A stretch of 64,000 nucleotides of DNA from Saccharothrix espanaensis DSM 44229 (lineage in GTDB: Bacteria; Actinomycetota; Actinomycetes; Mycobacteriales; Pseudonocardiaceae). Positions 57,365 through 64,000 of the stretch are shown here, piece after piece; position 1 is the first letter of the stretch; each line of letters begins with the position of its first letter. Made by a program: the position numbers and the translations under genes. The stretch is taken from assembly GCF_000328705.1 (NCBI RefSeq), contig NC_019673.1, positions 3,782,001-3,846,000 on the forward strand. Direction: 5' to 3'. Under the pieces are notes generated by a model, which was not told the origin of the DNA, made no database searches, and worked only from the letters and a program-made list of their open reading frames with translations.

Positions 57365-58917
57365 CGAGCCTCTACGGCTGGTTCGCCGACACCGCCGCGC
57401 GCACGCCCGACGCCCCGGCCCTGGAGGTCGGGGAGGACGTGCTGACCTACGGCGTGCTGCGCGACCGTGTCGACGCGGTCGCTTCCCTCGTGCTGGAGGC
57501 CAACGGCGGACGGGTGCCGGGGCGGGTGGCGCTGCTGGCGTCCCGTTCGCTCGCGGCGTTCACCGGCTACCTGGCGGCGTTGCGGCTCGGCTCGGTCGTC
57601 GTGCCGGTCAACCCCGGCCACCCGGTGAACCGCAACGAGGTCATCTGCGCGTCGGCACGGGCGGACGTGCTGCTGGCCGACGAGAACGGCGCGGCGCAGG
57701 CGGGCGTGCTGGGCGCGTCGGCGGGCGCGGTGCTGACCCTGTCCGACGACGACGTGCGCGCCGCCGTGGCGGGGGAGCTGCCGGACCTCGCGGTCGGGCC
57801 GGACGACGTGGCCTACGTCCTGTTCACGTCGGGCTCGACCGGCCGGCCCAAGGGCGTGCCGATCACCCACGGGAACCTGGCCGCCTACGTGGGGCACAAC
57901 ATCGAGCGGTTCGGCATCGGGCCGGGGTGCCGGGTGTCGCACACGTTCGACCTCACCTTCGACCCGTCGGTGTTCGACCTGTTCGTCACGTGGGGCGGCG
58001 GCGCGACCCTGGTCTGTCCACACCGGACAGAACTGCTGACGCCGGTGGACTACCTGGTGGACAAGGCGATCACGCACTGGTTCTCGGTGCCGTCGGTGGT
58101 GTCGGTCAGTGCCAACCTGGGCAACCTGCCGACCGGGCGGCCCACCGTGCTGCGGCAGAGCGTGTTCATCGGCGAGCAGCTCACCGTCCGGCAGGCCGCC
58201 CTGTGGCGGGCGGTCGCGCCGGACGCGCGCATCGACAACGTGTACGGCCCGACCGAGCTGACCGTGGCGTGCACCGAGTACCGGCTGCCCGACGACCCCG
58301 ACCGGTGGCCGGCGACCTCCAACGGCACCATCCCGATCGGGCCGGTGTACGGGTTCCTCGACCACGTCGTGCTCGACGAGGACGGCCGCGAGGCGGCGGA
58401 CGGCGAGCTGTGCGTGCGCGGCGTGCAGCGGTTCGTCGGGTACCTCGACCCGGCCGACAACCCCGGTCGGTTCGTGGTCCGCGACGGCGACCGGTACGTA
58501 CCGTGCACGGGAACCGAGCCGCGGCCGGAGTTCTACTACCGGACCGGCGACCGGGTGCGCTGGGAGGACGGCGAGCTGGTGCACCTGTCCCGGCTCGACC
58601 ACCAGCTCAAGATCCGGGGCTACCGGGTCGAGCTGGGCGAGATCGAGGCGGCGCTGGCCCGGCACGACGGCGTCACCCAGGCGGTCGTGGTCACCGTGCC
58701 CGGCGACGACGGACCCGACCTGGTCGCGTTCTACACCGGCGTCGAGGTGCCCGACCGGCGGTTCGTCCGGTGGCTGCGGGAGTACCTGCCGATCCACATG
58801 GTGCCGCGCCGGCTGCACCACCTCCCCGAGCTCCCGCTCAACCCCAACGGCAAGGTCGACCGCGGCGCGCTGCGGGCGTCCGTCCTGTCCGGAGCCGGGT
58901 CCTCCGGCGCGAACTGA
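57361..58917 (+). CDS. Stand-alone adenylation enzyme (NRPS A-domain type)
   Basis: The 518-residue protein overlaps fkbH by ATGA. Core motifs: A3 VLFTSGSTGRPKG (153-165), A4 FDLTFDPSVFDLF, A5 NVYGPTELT, A7 YRTGDR, A8 KIRGYRVELGEIE and A10 NPNGKVDR with the catalytic Lys. It has no fused carrier. Hand alignment to GrsA gives pocket residues close to D-P-F-F-V-I-V-V-A-K: the Asp that binds an alpha-amino group is kept, the rest is hydrophobic. This predicts an amino acid with a bulky or hydrophobic side chain, with low certainty. It would load the free carrier protein at 49231. Confidence 0.88.
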   Translation: MTSLYGWFADTAARTPDAPALEVGEDVLTYGVLRDRVDAVASLVLEANGGRVPGRVALLASRSLAAFTGYLAALRLGSVVVPVNPGHPVNRNEVICASARADVLLADENGAAQAGVLGASAGAVLTLSDDDVRAAVAGELPDLAVGPDDVAYVLFTSGSTGRPKGVPITHGNLAAYVGHNIERFGIGPGCRVSHTFDLTFDPSVFDLFVTWGGGATLVCPHRTELLTPVDYLVDKAITHWFSVPSVVSVSANLGNLPTGRPTVLRQSVFIGEQLTVRQAALWRAVAPDARIDNVYGPTELTVACTEYRLPDDPDRWPATSNGTIPIGPVYGFLDHVVLDEDGREAADGELCVRGVQRFVGYLDPADNPGRFVVRDGDRYVPCTGTEPRPEFYYRTGDRVRWEDGELVHLSRLDHQLKIRGYRVELGEIEAALARHDGVTQAVVVTVPGDDGPDLVAFYTGVEVPDRRFVRWLREYLPIHMVPRRLHHLPELPLNPNGKVDRGALRASVLSGAGSSGAN

Positions 58918-58934
58918 AGCGGAGTCATCCGGCT

Positions 58935-60173
58935 ATGTCGTTCCTCAAGGACATCATCCCGCCGCCGGGCATCGTGCGGCTGCTGGCGGTCAGCAACCTC
59001 GCCAAGACCTGCGCGCACGGCGTGCTGATGTCGATCAGCGTGCTGTACTTCACCAGGGTGGTGGCGATCCCGGCCGAGCGGGTCGGCCTCGCGCTGACGC
59101 TCGGCGCGGCCATCGGGGTGTTGTCCAGCGTCCCGGCCGGCCGGCTGGCCGACGTCCGGGGCCCGCGCCCGGTGACCGTCACGCTCATGGTGGCGCTGGG
59201 CGTGGCGGCCTGCGGGTACGCGCTCGTGGACGGGTTCTTCGGGCTGGTCGCGGCCACCGCCGTGGTGCTCGGCATCGAGTCCGCCGCGCACGCCGCCCGG
59301 GGCTCGCTGCTGGCCGGGCTGCTGCCGTCGGCCGAACGGGCGCGCGCGTTGGCGTTCATGCGCGCCACGGCCAACGTCGGCGTGTCGCTCGGCGCGGTCG
59401 CCGGCGGCCTGGGCCTGCTGATGGACACCAAGGCCGGGTACATCGGCCTGATCCTCGCGGCGGGCGCGCTGTTCGTGGTGTCGGGCCTGGCGTTCCTGCG
59501 GGTGCCGTCGGTCCCGGCCGCGCCCAAGGCCGCCGCCGGGCCGAAGCTGCCGGTGCTGCGGGACCGGGCGTTCGCGGCGGTGTCACTGGTCAACGCGGTG
59601 CTGGTGATGAGCGACGCGCTGCTGGTGGTCGCCATGCCGATCTGGATCAGCGAGCACACCTCGGCGCCGCCCGCGTTCTTCACCGTCATGCTGCTGGTGA
59701 ACACCGCCGCCGTGATCCTGTTGCAGGTCAGGGTGAGCAAGGGCGCGGACGACGTGCCGGGCGGCACCAAGGCGTGGTGGCGGTCGGGGATCGTGCTGGC
59801 CGGGTGCTGCGTGCTGTTCGCCGTCTCGGAGGGGCAGGCGGTGTGGCTGGCCTGCGCGGCGCTGCTGGCGGGCACGCTGGTGCACGTGCTGGGCGAGATG
59901 CTGCACAGCGCCGGGGCGTGGTCGTTGAGCTACGGGCTCGCGCCGGAGCACGCCCACGGCCAGTACCAGGGCCTGTTCGAGATGTCGACCAAGCTCGGCA
60001 CGACCGTCGCGCCACTGGCCATCACGCTGGTGCTGGTGGGCCTGGGCGGCTGGGGCTGGGTGGTGTGCGCGGCCGTGTTCCTCGCCGCCGGCCAGGCCGC
60101 GCTCCCGGTCGTGCGCTGGGCCGAGCGCACGCGGGCCGAGCCCGTCCTCGAAACGTCGAACTCCGAGTCCTGA
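58935..60173 (+). CDS. MFS exporter of the cluster
   Basis: The 412-residue membrane protein starts at ATG 58935 with GGAG 10 nt upstream. It has about twelve helices. Segments such as VLYFTRVVAIPAERVGLALTLGAAIGVLSSVPAGRLADVRGPRPVTV and GIESAAHAARGSLLAGLLPSAERARALAFMRATANVG fit small-molecule exporters. Its place inside the operon suggests product export and self-protection. Confidence 0.9.
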   Translation: MSFLKDIIPPPGIVRLLAVSNLAKTCAHGVLMSISVLYFTRVVAIPAERVGLALTLGAAIGVLSSVPAGRLADVRGPRPVTVTLMVALGVAACGYALVDGFFGLVAATAVVLGIESAAHAARGSLLAGLLPSAERARALAFMRATANVGVSLGAVAGGLGLLMDTKAGYIGLILAAGALFVVSGLAFLRVPSVPAAPKAAAGPKLPVLRDRAFAAVSLVNAVLVMSDALLVVAMPIWISEHTSAPPAFFTVMLLVNTAAVILLQVRVSKGADDVPGGTKAWWRSGIVLAGCCVLFAVSEGQAVWLACAALLAGTLVHVLGEMLHSAGAWSLSYGLAPEHAHGQYQGLFEMSTKLGTTVAPLAITLVLVGLGGWGWVVCAAVFLAAGQAALPVVRWAERTRAEPVLETSNSES

Positions 60174-60212
60174 GACGCCGGTAGCGACCACATCGGTCCG
60201 GAAGGGATCACC

Positions 60213-61259
60213 GTGGATTTCAGCTTGTTCTACTTCGCCAACGACAGCGCCGCGGAGGGCGACCGCTACCGGTTGCTCCTGGAGGGCGCGAAGTTCGCCG
60301 ACGCCAACGGGTTCAGCGCGGTGTGGACGCCCGAACGGCACTTCCACCCGTTCGGCGGGCTCTACCCGAACCCGGCGGTGACCAGCGCCGCCATCGCCGC
60401 GGTCACCGAACGGGTGCAGATCCGGGCGGGCAGCGTCGTCGCGCCGCTGCACCACCCGCTGCGGATCGCCGAGGAGTGGTCCGTGGTGGACAACCTCTCC
60501 GGCGGCCGGGTCGGGGTGTCCTTCGCGTCGGGCTGGCACGCCGACGACTACGTGCTGCGGCCGGAGAACTACCAGGACCGCCGTCAGTTGCTCGTGGAGC
60601 ACGTGGAGACCGTGCGCAGCCTGTGGCGCGGCGAGTCGGCAACCTTCACCAACGGCGTCGGCGAACCGAAGGCCGTCAAGATCTTCCCGCCGCCGGTGCA
60701 GCGGGAGCTGCCGGTGTGGGTGACCAGCGCGGGCGGCGTGGAGACCTTCCGCGCGGCCGGCCGGCTGGGCGCGGGCGTGCTCACCCACCTGCTGGACCAG
60801 GACCTCGACGGCCTGGCCGAGAAGCTCACCGAGTACCGCAAGGCGCTGGCCGAGCGGCCGGGCGCGGACGGGTGGCCGGGGCACGTCGCCCTGATGATCC
60901 ACACCTACCTGGACGACGACGAGGACCGCGCCCGCGAGCTGGTCCGCGCGCCGCTGAGCGACTACATGCGCAGCTCGCTGCACCTGCTGCTCAACGCGCA
61001 GCTCGACGGGCGGCGCAAGATCGACGTGTCCAAGCTGTCCGACGAGGACACCGCGTTCATGGTCGAGCGCGCGTTCGACCGGTACTTCGACTTCGGCCTG
61101 CTGGGGACCGTGCCCAAGGCGGCGGCGGCGATCGAGCAGTTCCGCTCGATCGGCGTGGACGAGGTCGCCTGCCTGATCGACTTCGGGCTGCCCGCCGACT
61201 CGGTGCTCTCCGGCCTGGTGAAGCTGGACGAGCTGCGCCGCGCGGCGGTGGCCGGGTGA
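60213..61259 (+). CDS. MupA/Atu5239-type natural-product LLM monooxygenase
   Basis: The 348-residue protein starts at GTG 60213 (MDFSLFYFANDSAAEGDRYR) after GAAGGGA. It belongs to the LLM branch used in polyketide and NRPS pathways (MupA-like): GFSAVWTPERHFHPFGGLYPNPAVTSAAIAAVT, IRAGSVVAPLHHPLRIAEEWSVVDNLSGGRVGVSFASGWH, and VWVTSAGGVETFRAAGRLGAGVLTHLL. With reduced FMN it would hydroxylate a carrier-bound acyl chain, typically at the alpha carbon, or give an oxidative rearrangement. It is coupled to the next gene by GTGA. Confidence 0.9.
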   Translation: MDFSLFYFANDSAAEGDRYRLLLEGAKFADANGFSAVWTPERHFHPFGGLYPNPAVTSAAIAAVTERVQIRAGSVVAPLHHPLRIAEEWSVVDNLSGGRVGVSFASGWHADDYVLRPENYQDRRQLLVEHVETVRSLWRGESATFTNGVGEPKAVKIFPPPVQRELPVWVTSAGGVETFRAAGRLGAGVLTHLLDQDLDGLAEKLTEYRKALAERPGADGWPGHVALMIHTYLDDDEDRARELVRAPLSDYMRSSLHLLLNAQLDGRRKIDVSKLSDEDTAFMVERAFDRYFDFGLLGTVPKAAAAIEQFRSIGVDEVACLIDFGLPADSVLSGLVKLDELRRAAVAG

Positions 61260-62227
61260 CCGGGCGTGGCGGGATCGTCGACTTCGCGGTGGCGTTCCCG
61301 CAGGGGCGGCTGACCGTGCAGGAGATGCACGAGCGGTCCGGCGTGTCGGTGCCGGAGATCCTGGAGGTCACGCACTGCGCCGAGTTCCCGGTGCTGGGCG
61401 AGGACGAGCAGGCGTGGGAGCTGGCGGTCGACGCCGCCGGCACCGCCCTGGAGCGCACCGGCACCGACCCCGACGACATCAGCCGGGTGATCTACGCGGG
61501 CGCGGGCTACTGGGACTCGCCGGCGTGGTCGCCGGCCGCCAAGGTCGCCGACGAGCTCGGCGTCACCGGCGCGCACTGCTTCGAGGTGACGAACTTCTGC
61601 AACGCCTTCACCCTGGGGCTGCGGCTGGCGGTGGACGGGCTGACGCCCGGCGCGGGTGAGCGGGTGCTGGTCGTCGCGGCCGAGCGGTTCTCCGGCGCGG
61701 TCGACCGGGCCGACCCGGACTCCAAGGCGCTGTTCAACTTCGGCGACGCCGCGACCGCGGCCGTGGTCGCCGAGACCGACTTCTCCTTCGCCTACCTGGG
61801 TTCCTCGGCCCGGACCGACCCGAAGTGGTGCGACTACTTCGTCGGCGACTACCACGACACGGGCGTGCACACCCGTCGGCGCGGCAAGCGCAAGGGCCTG
61901 GCCGACACCTACGTCGAGAACTTCACCGCGTTGACGTGGGAGACGTTGAAGCTGGTCGGCAAGGACCTGGCGGACGTGCGCTACCTGCTGGTCAACCAGA
62001 ACGACAAGAAGGTGCAGGAGCGGCTGCTCGCCGGGCTCGACCTGGGTGACGACCGCAGCGTCTTCAACCAGTTGAACTACGGGCACATGGGGTGCTCGGA
62101 CACGCTGATCGCGTTGCGGGGGCTGGCCGACGAGGGCGCCCTGGCCGACGGCGACCTGGTGCTGCTGGCGACCAGCGGCGCCGGGTTCAGCTGGTCGGTC
62201 ACCGCACTGGAACACCGGGCGGGCTGA
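61256..62227 (+). CDS. KAS III-like enzyme 2 with altered active site
   Basis: The 323-residue protein starts at GTG 61256 (GTGA overlap). KAS III features: IYAGAGYWDSPAW, nucleophile Cys115 in VTNFCNAFTLGLRL, FNFGDAATAAVV and the C-terminal LATSGAGFSWSV. HQAN reads N247-Q-N249 and the GNTSA loop is replaced by NYGHMGCSD with His277. The triad thus becomes Cys-Asn-His instead of Cys-His-Asn, a swap shared in part with the first KAS III-like gene. It may act in C-C or C-O/C-N bond formation or in acyl transfer. I cannot assign the step. Confidence 0.82.
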   Translation: MTGRGGIVDFAVAFPQGRLTVQEMHERSGVSVPEILEVTHCAEFPVLGEDEQAWELAVDAAGTALERTGTDPDDISRVIYAGAGYWDSPAWSPAAKVADELGVTGAHCFEVTNFCNAFTLGLRLAVDGLTPGAGERVLVVAAERFSGAVDRADPDSKALFNFGDAATAAVVAETDFSFAYLGSSARTDPKWCDYFVGDYHDTGVHTRRRGKRKGLADTYVENFTALTWETLKLVGKDLADVRYLLVNQNDKKVQERLLAGLDLGDDRSVFNQLNYGHMGCSDTLIALRGLADEGALADGDLVLLATSGAGFSWSVTALEHRAG

Positions 62228-63216
62228 TGGTCGACGTGGTGGTGGCCGACTCGCTCGACGAGGTCGGCGCGGAGGAGTTCCACGCCCTGGACGGCACGCT
62301 CGGCGCGCTGGGCAGCCGGGGCCGGCTGGCGCAGCACACCGGCGACCCGCGCTGGACCGCGCGCTACGTGCTGGCCCGCGACGGCGGCCGGCTGGTCGCC
62401 GCCGTGCCGCTGTTCCTGGGGCACGGCACGCAGTGGTCCGACCAGGTCAACTGGCCGGGCGACTGGGCCGACGGGCAGCAGCCGGTGCAGGAGAAGAGCG
62501 CGCTGGTCGGCGGCCGGCTGGAGATCCGGGGCAGCCTGCGCTGCGCGGCCGACCCCGGCGTGGCGCGGGCGGTCGGCGAGGCGTGCCGGGACGAGCTGGT
62601 CGGCCGCGAGGTGTTCTTCGGCTACTTCGACCAGCGGCAGCAGGCGTTGGCGGACAGCGTGTTCGGGCCGGTGCGGTGGCTGGTCCAGTACGAGGACTTC
62701 GACTACCCGGCGCAAGTCCTCGGCGACCTGGCCGACGTGCCGCGTTCGGTGCGCCAGTCGATCCGGGCGGGGGAGCGCAAGATCGTCGAGTTCGGGATCG
62801 AGGCGACGGTCGTGCCGTGGGCCGAGTACGAGGGCAGCGCGTGCGCCCTGATCGCGGCGCAGAACAAGCGCAAGGCGATGACCGACCACGCCGCGCTGGC
62901 CGAGTACCGGCTGGACCGGTGGGCCGCGTGCGACGGCGTGTCGGTCTACATCGCGCACGCCACCACGGGCACGGAGGAAGGTGCCGTCAGCCTGCTCGTG
63001 TACCGCGACGAGATCGAGGTCTACGAGGTGGGCCTGCCGGAGGGCGACGGCCCGTCGCGCCGCACCCTCTACTCGTGCCTCACCTTCGACGAACCCCGCC
63101 GGCTGGCCCGCGAACTGGGCCTGCGCAAGATCCGCGCCGGCCTCGGCGCGGGTCAGCCGAAGAAGATCCGCGGTGCCCTGCCGGTGGCCCGGGGCTGCGG
63201 CCGGATCCAGCTCTGA
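62227..63216 (+). CDS. FemAB/GNAT-like acyltransferase
   Basis: The 329-residue protein starts at ATG 62227, sharing one base with the previous stop. The region SVRQSIRAGERKIVEFGIEATVV ... YIAHATTGTEEGAVSLLVYRDEIEVYEVGLPEG resembles the CelD/FemABX type of GNAT fold that joins acyl or aminoacyl groups to amines or sugars. N-terminal blocks (HALDGTLGALGSRGRLAQHTGDPRWTARYVLARDGGRLVAAVPLFL) fit the same family. It is the last plus-strand gene of the operon and is closed by a hairpin. It probably acylates the released product. Confidence 0.75.
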   Translation: MVDVVVADSLDEVGAEEFHALDGTLGALGSRGRLAQHTGDPRWTARYVLARDGGRLVAAVPLFLGHGTQWSDQVNWPGDWADGQQPVQEKSALVGGRLEIRGSLRCAADPGVARAVGEACRDELVGREVFFGYFDQRQQALADSVFGPVRWLVQYEDFDYPAQVLGDLADVPRSVRQSIRAGERKIVEFGIEATVVPWAEYEGSACALIAAQNKRKAMTDHAALAEYRLDRWAACDGVSVYIAHATTGTEEGAVSLLVYRDEIEVYEVGLPEGDGPSRRTLYSCLTFDEPRRLARELGLRKIRAGLGAGQPKKIRGALPVARGCGRIQL

Positions 63217-63222
63217 CCCTTC

Positions 63223-63254
63223 GCCGGTGCCCACGTCCCGGACGTGGCACCGGC
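63223..63254. terminator. Terminator at the end of the operon
   Basis: A 14-bp stem with one bulged C (GCCGGTGCC-CACGTC at 63223-63237, GACGTGGCACCGGC at 63241-63254) has a 3-nt CCG loop. It is shared with the convergent ATP-grasp gene. Confidence 0.65.
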
Positions 63255-63290
63255 CGGCGCTCCGCCCCGCACAGGCGTGGGGCCGCGCTG

Positions 63291-64000
63291 TCAGCGGGAA
63301 CCGTTGGCGAGCATGGTGATCATCGCCTCCGGCGTGATGGTCGAGGGGCGGTCGCTGACCTGGCCGTCGCCGAGCTCGACCACCCGCCACGTGCCGTCGG
63401 CGCGCCGCACGAGGTCGGCCGTCGCGAACGGCAGGGCCAGGGCCGCGATCAGCGGCGTGAGCGGGGCTAGGTCGGGGGCGGGCGGCAGGTCGTGCGGGGT
63501 GTCGGGGTGCGGGCCGGCCGACCGGCAGACGCCGTCGACCCACCAGGTGCGCACCTCGGCGGAGGCGAAGTCCTCGAAGCGGCGCAGGACGAAGCCGCCT
63601 GCCAGGTCGTCGTCGCGCAGCTCGCGGAACCGGCCGGCGACGGCCCAGGCCGCGTCCCGGTCGCCGAGTTCGGGGATGAACGCGGCCTCGTGCCAGTGGT
63701 GCTTCATCGACTTGGTGTAGTCGCGCAGCACGGCGGGACCGGGGCCCAGCTCCCGGCGGGCGTGGTCGAAGGCGTCGCGGTCGGTGCCGGTGGTCCACGT
63801 CGACGCGGGGGTGTGGGCCGACAGCGCGGCGTACCAGTTCGGCAGTTCGTGCGCCCGCCGGTACTGCTCGGGCGTCGTGCGCAGGGTGACGTCCCGCCGG
63901 GCCAACGCCGTGGCGAAGGTTTCGTAGTGCTCACCACGCAGCATCCAGCCGCGGTAGACCGCGTCGGCTCCCGGCGGAACCCTGCTGACGGCCCGCTCGG
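63291..64000 (-). CDS. ATP-grasp protein, 5' end outside window
   Basis: About 236 residues are visible and the frame continues past base 64000. The segment ADAVYRGWMLRGEHYETFATALARRDVTLRTTPEQYRRAHELPNWYAAL fits the start of a compact ATP-grasp domain family (PF14243/DUF4343-like). It is followed by VLRDYTKSMKHHWHEAAFIPE (nucleotide Lys region), FVLRRFEDF and the metal site WRVVELGDGQVSD. The internal ATG at 63944 is not the true start. These proteins are thought to activate carboxylates. It converges on the operon, may belong to the cluster or mark its border. Confidence 0.75.
   Translation of the reverse strand, partial: ERAVSRVPPGADAVYRGWMLRGEHYETFATALARRDVTLRTTPEQYRRAHELPNWYAALSAHTPASTWTTGTDRDAFDHARRELGPGPAVLRDYTKSMKHHWHEAAFIPELGDRDAAWAVAGRFRELRDDDLAGGFVLRRFEDFASAEVRTWWVDGVCRSAGPHPDTPHDLPPAPDLAPLTPLIAALALPFATADLVRRADGTWRVVELGDGQVSDRPSTITPEAMITMLANGSR

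Overview
This is a high-GC actinobacterial chromosome segment. Third codon positions are almost all G or C, many starts are GTG, neighbouring genes often overlap by ATGA, GTGA or TTGA, and several genes look leaderless. The gene families (F420-type and LLM oxidoreductases, PknB-like kinases, a STAND regulator, the PF04672-type SAM methyltransferase, a DasR-type operator) and recurring dyads of the GTCCACWGTGGAC type fit Pseudonocardiaceae (Saccharothrix/Actinosynnema relatives). That placement is inference. I saw no rRNA, tRNA, CRISPR, phage or transposase genes.

1-45 kb is ordinary chromosome of short, mostly unrelated units. In order: a GerMN lipoprotein (5' end cut) and a DUF1062 protein; a secreted repeat protein; an iron-box-controlled pair of ABC half-transporters with complementary degenerate ATP sites; a GNAT gene behind a small upstream ORF; secreted and envelope genes (cyclophilin, Lnt-like nitrilase); a TetR/Ca-H antiporter divergon with two operators; a small tendamistat-like secreted protein; a PobA-like monooxygenase facing a cyclase-family gene; an MFS/LysR divergon; a sulfur-scavenging operon (SfnG plus DszC-like) behind a Cys-Cys leader peptide; a membrane-protein/HTH operon; a serine hydrolase; cobF; a P450; an esterase; a 794-aa STAND regulator; a chitin-active LPMO under a DasR box; a methyltransferase; two Ser/Thr kinases; an XRE regulator; a papain-like protease with a membrane partner; an MFS/TetR divergon; and LLM and PPOX-type flavoenzymes.

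45.8 kb to the right edge is a biosynthetic gene cluster. Sixteen plus-strand genes (45837-63216), nearly all overlapping or separated by less than 50 bp, form one apparent operon, followed by a convergent ATP-grasp gene that leaves the window. It encodes an ATP-grasp ligase, RidA, a methyltransferase, a beta-hydroxyacid-dehydrogenase-like reductase, a free carrier protein, one PKS-like megaenzyme (KS, no AT, ACP, thioester reductase), a cassette matching the hydroxymalonyl/methoxymalonyl-ACP pathway (FkbK, FkbJ, FkbI and FkbH homologues), two KAS III-like enzymes with non-standard active sites, a stand-alone adenylation enzyme, an exporter, a MupA-type LLM monooxygenase and a FemAB/GNAT-like acyltransferase.

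Read together, the cluster looks like it activates an acid or amino acid by adenylation or ATP-grasp chemistry, extends it once with an ACP-bound C2/C3 unit made from a glycolytic acyl donor, and releases it reductively as an aldehyde or alcohol that is tailored by the LLM, methyltransferase and acyltransferase. I do not recognise the gene set as a known pathway. It is the best candidate here for an undescribed system.
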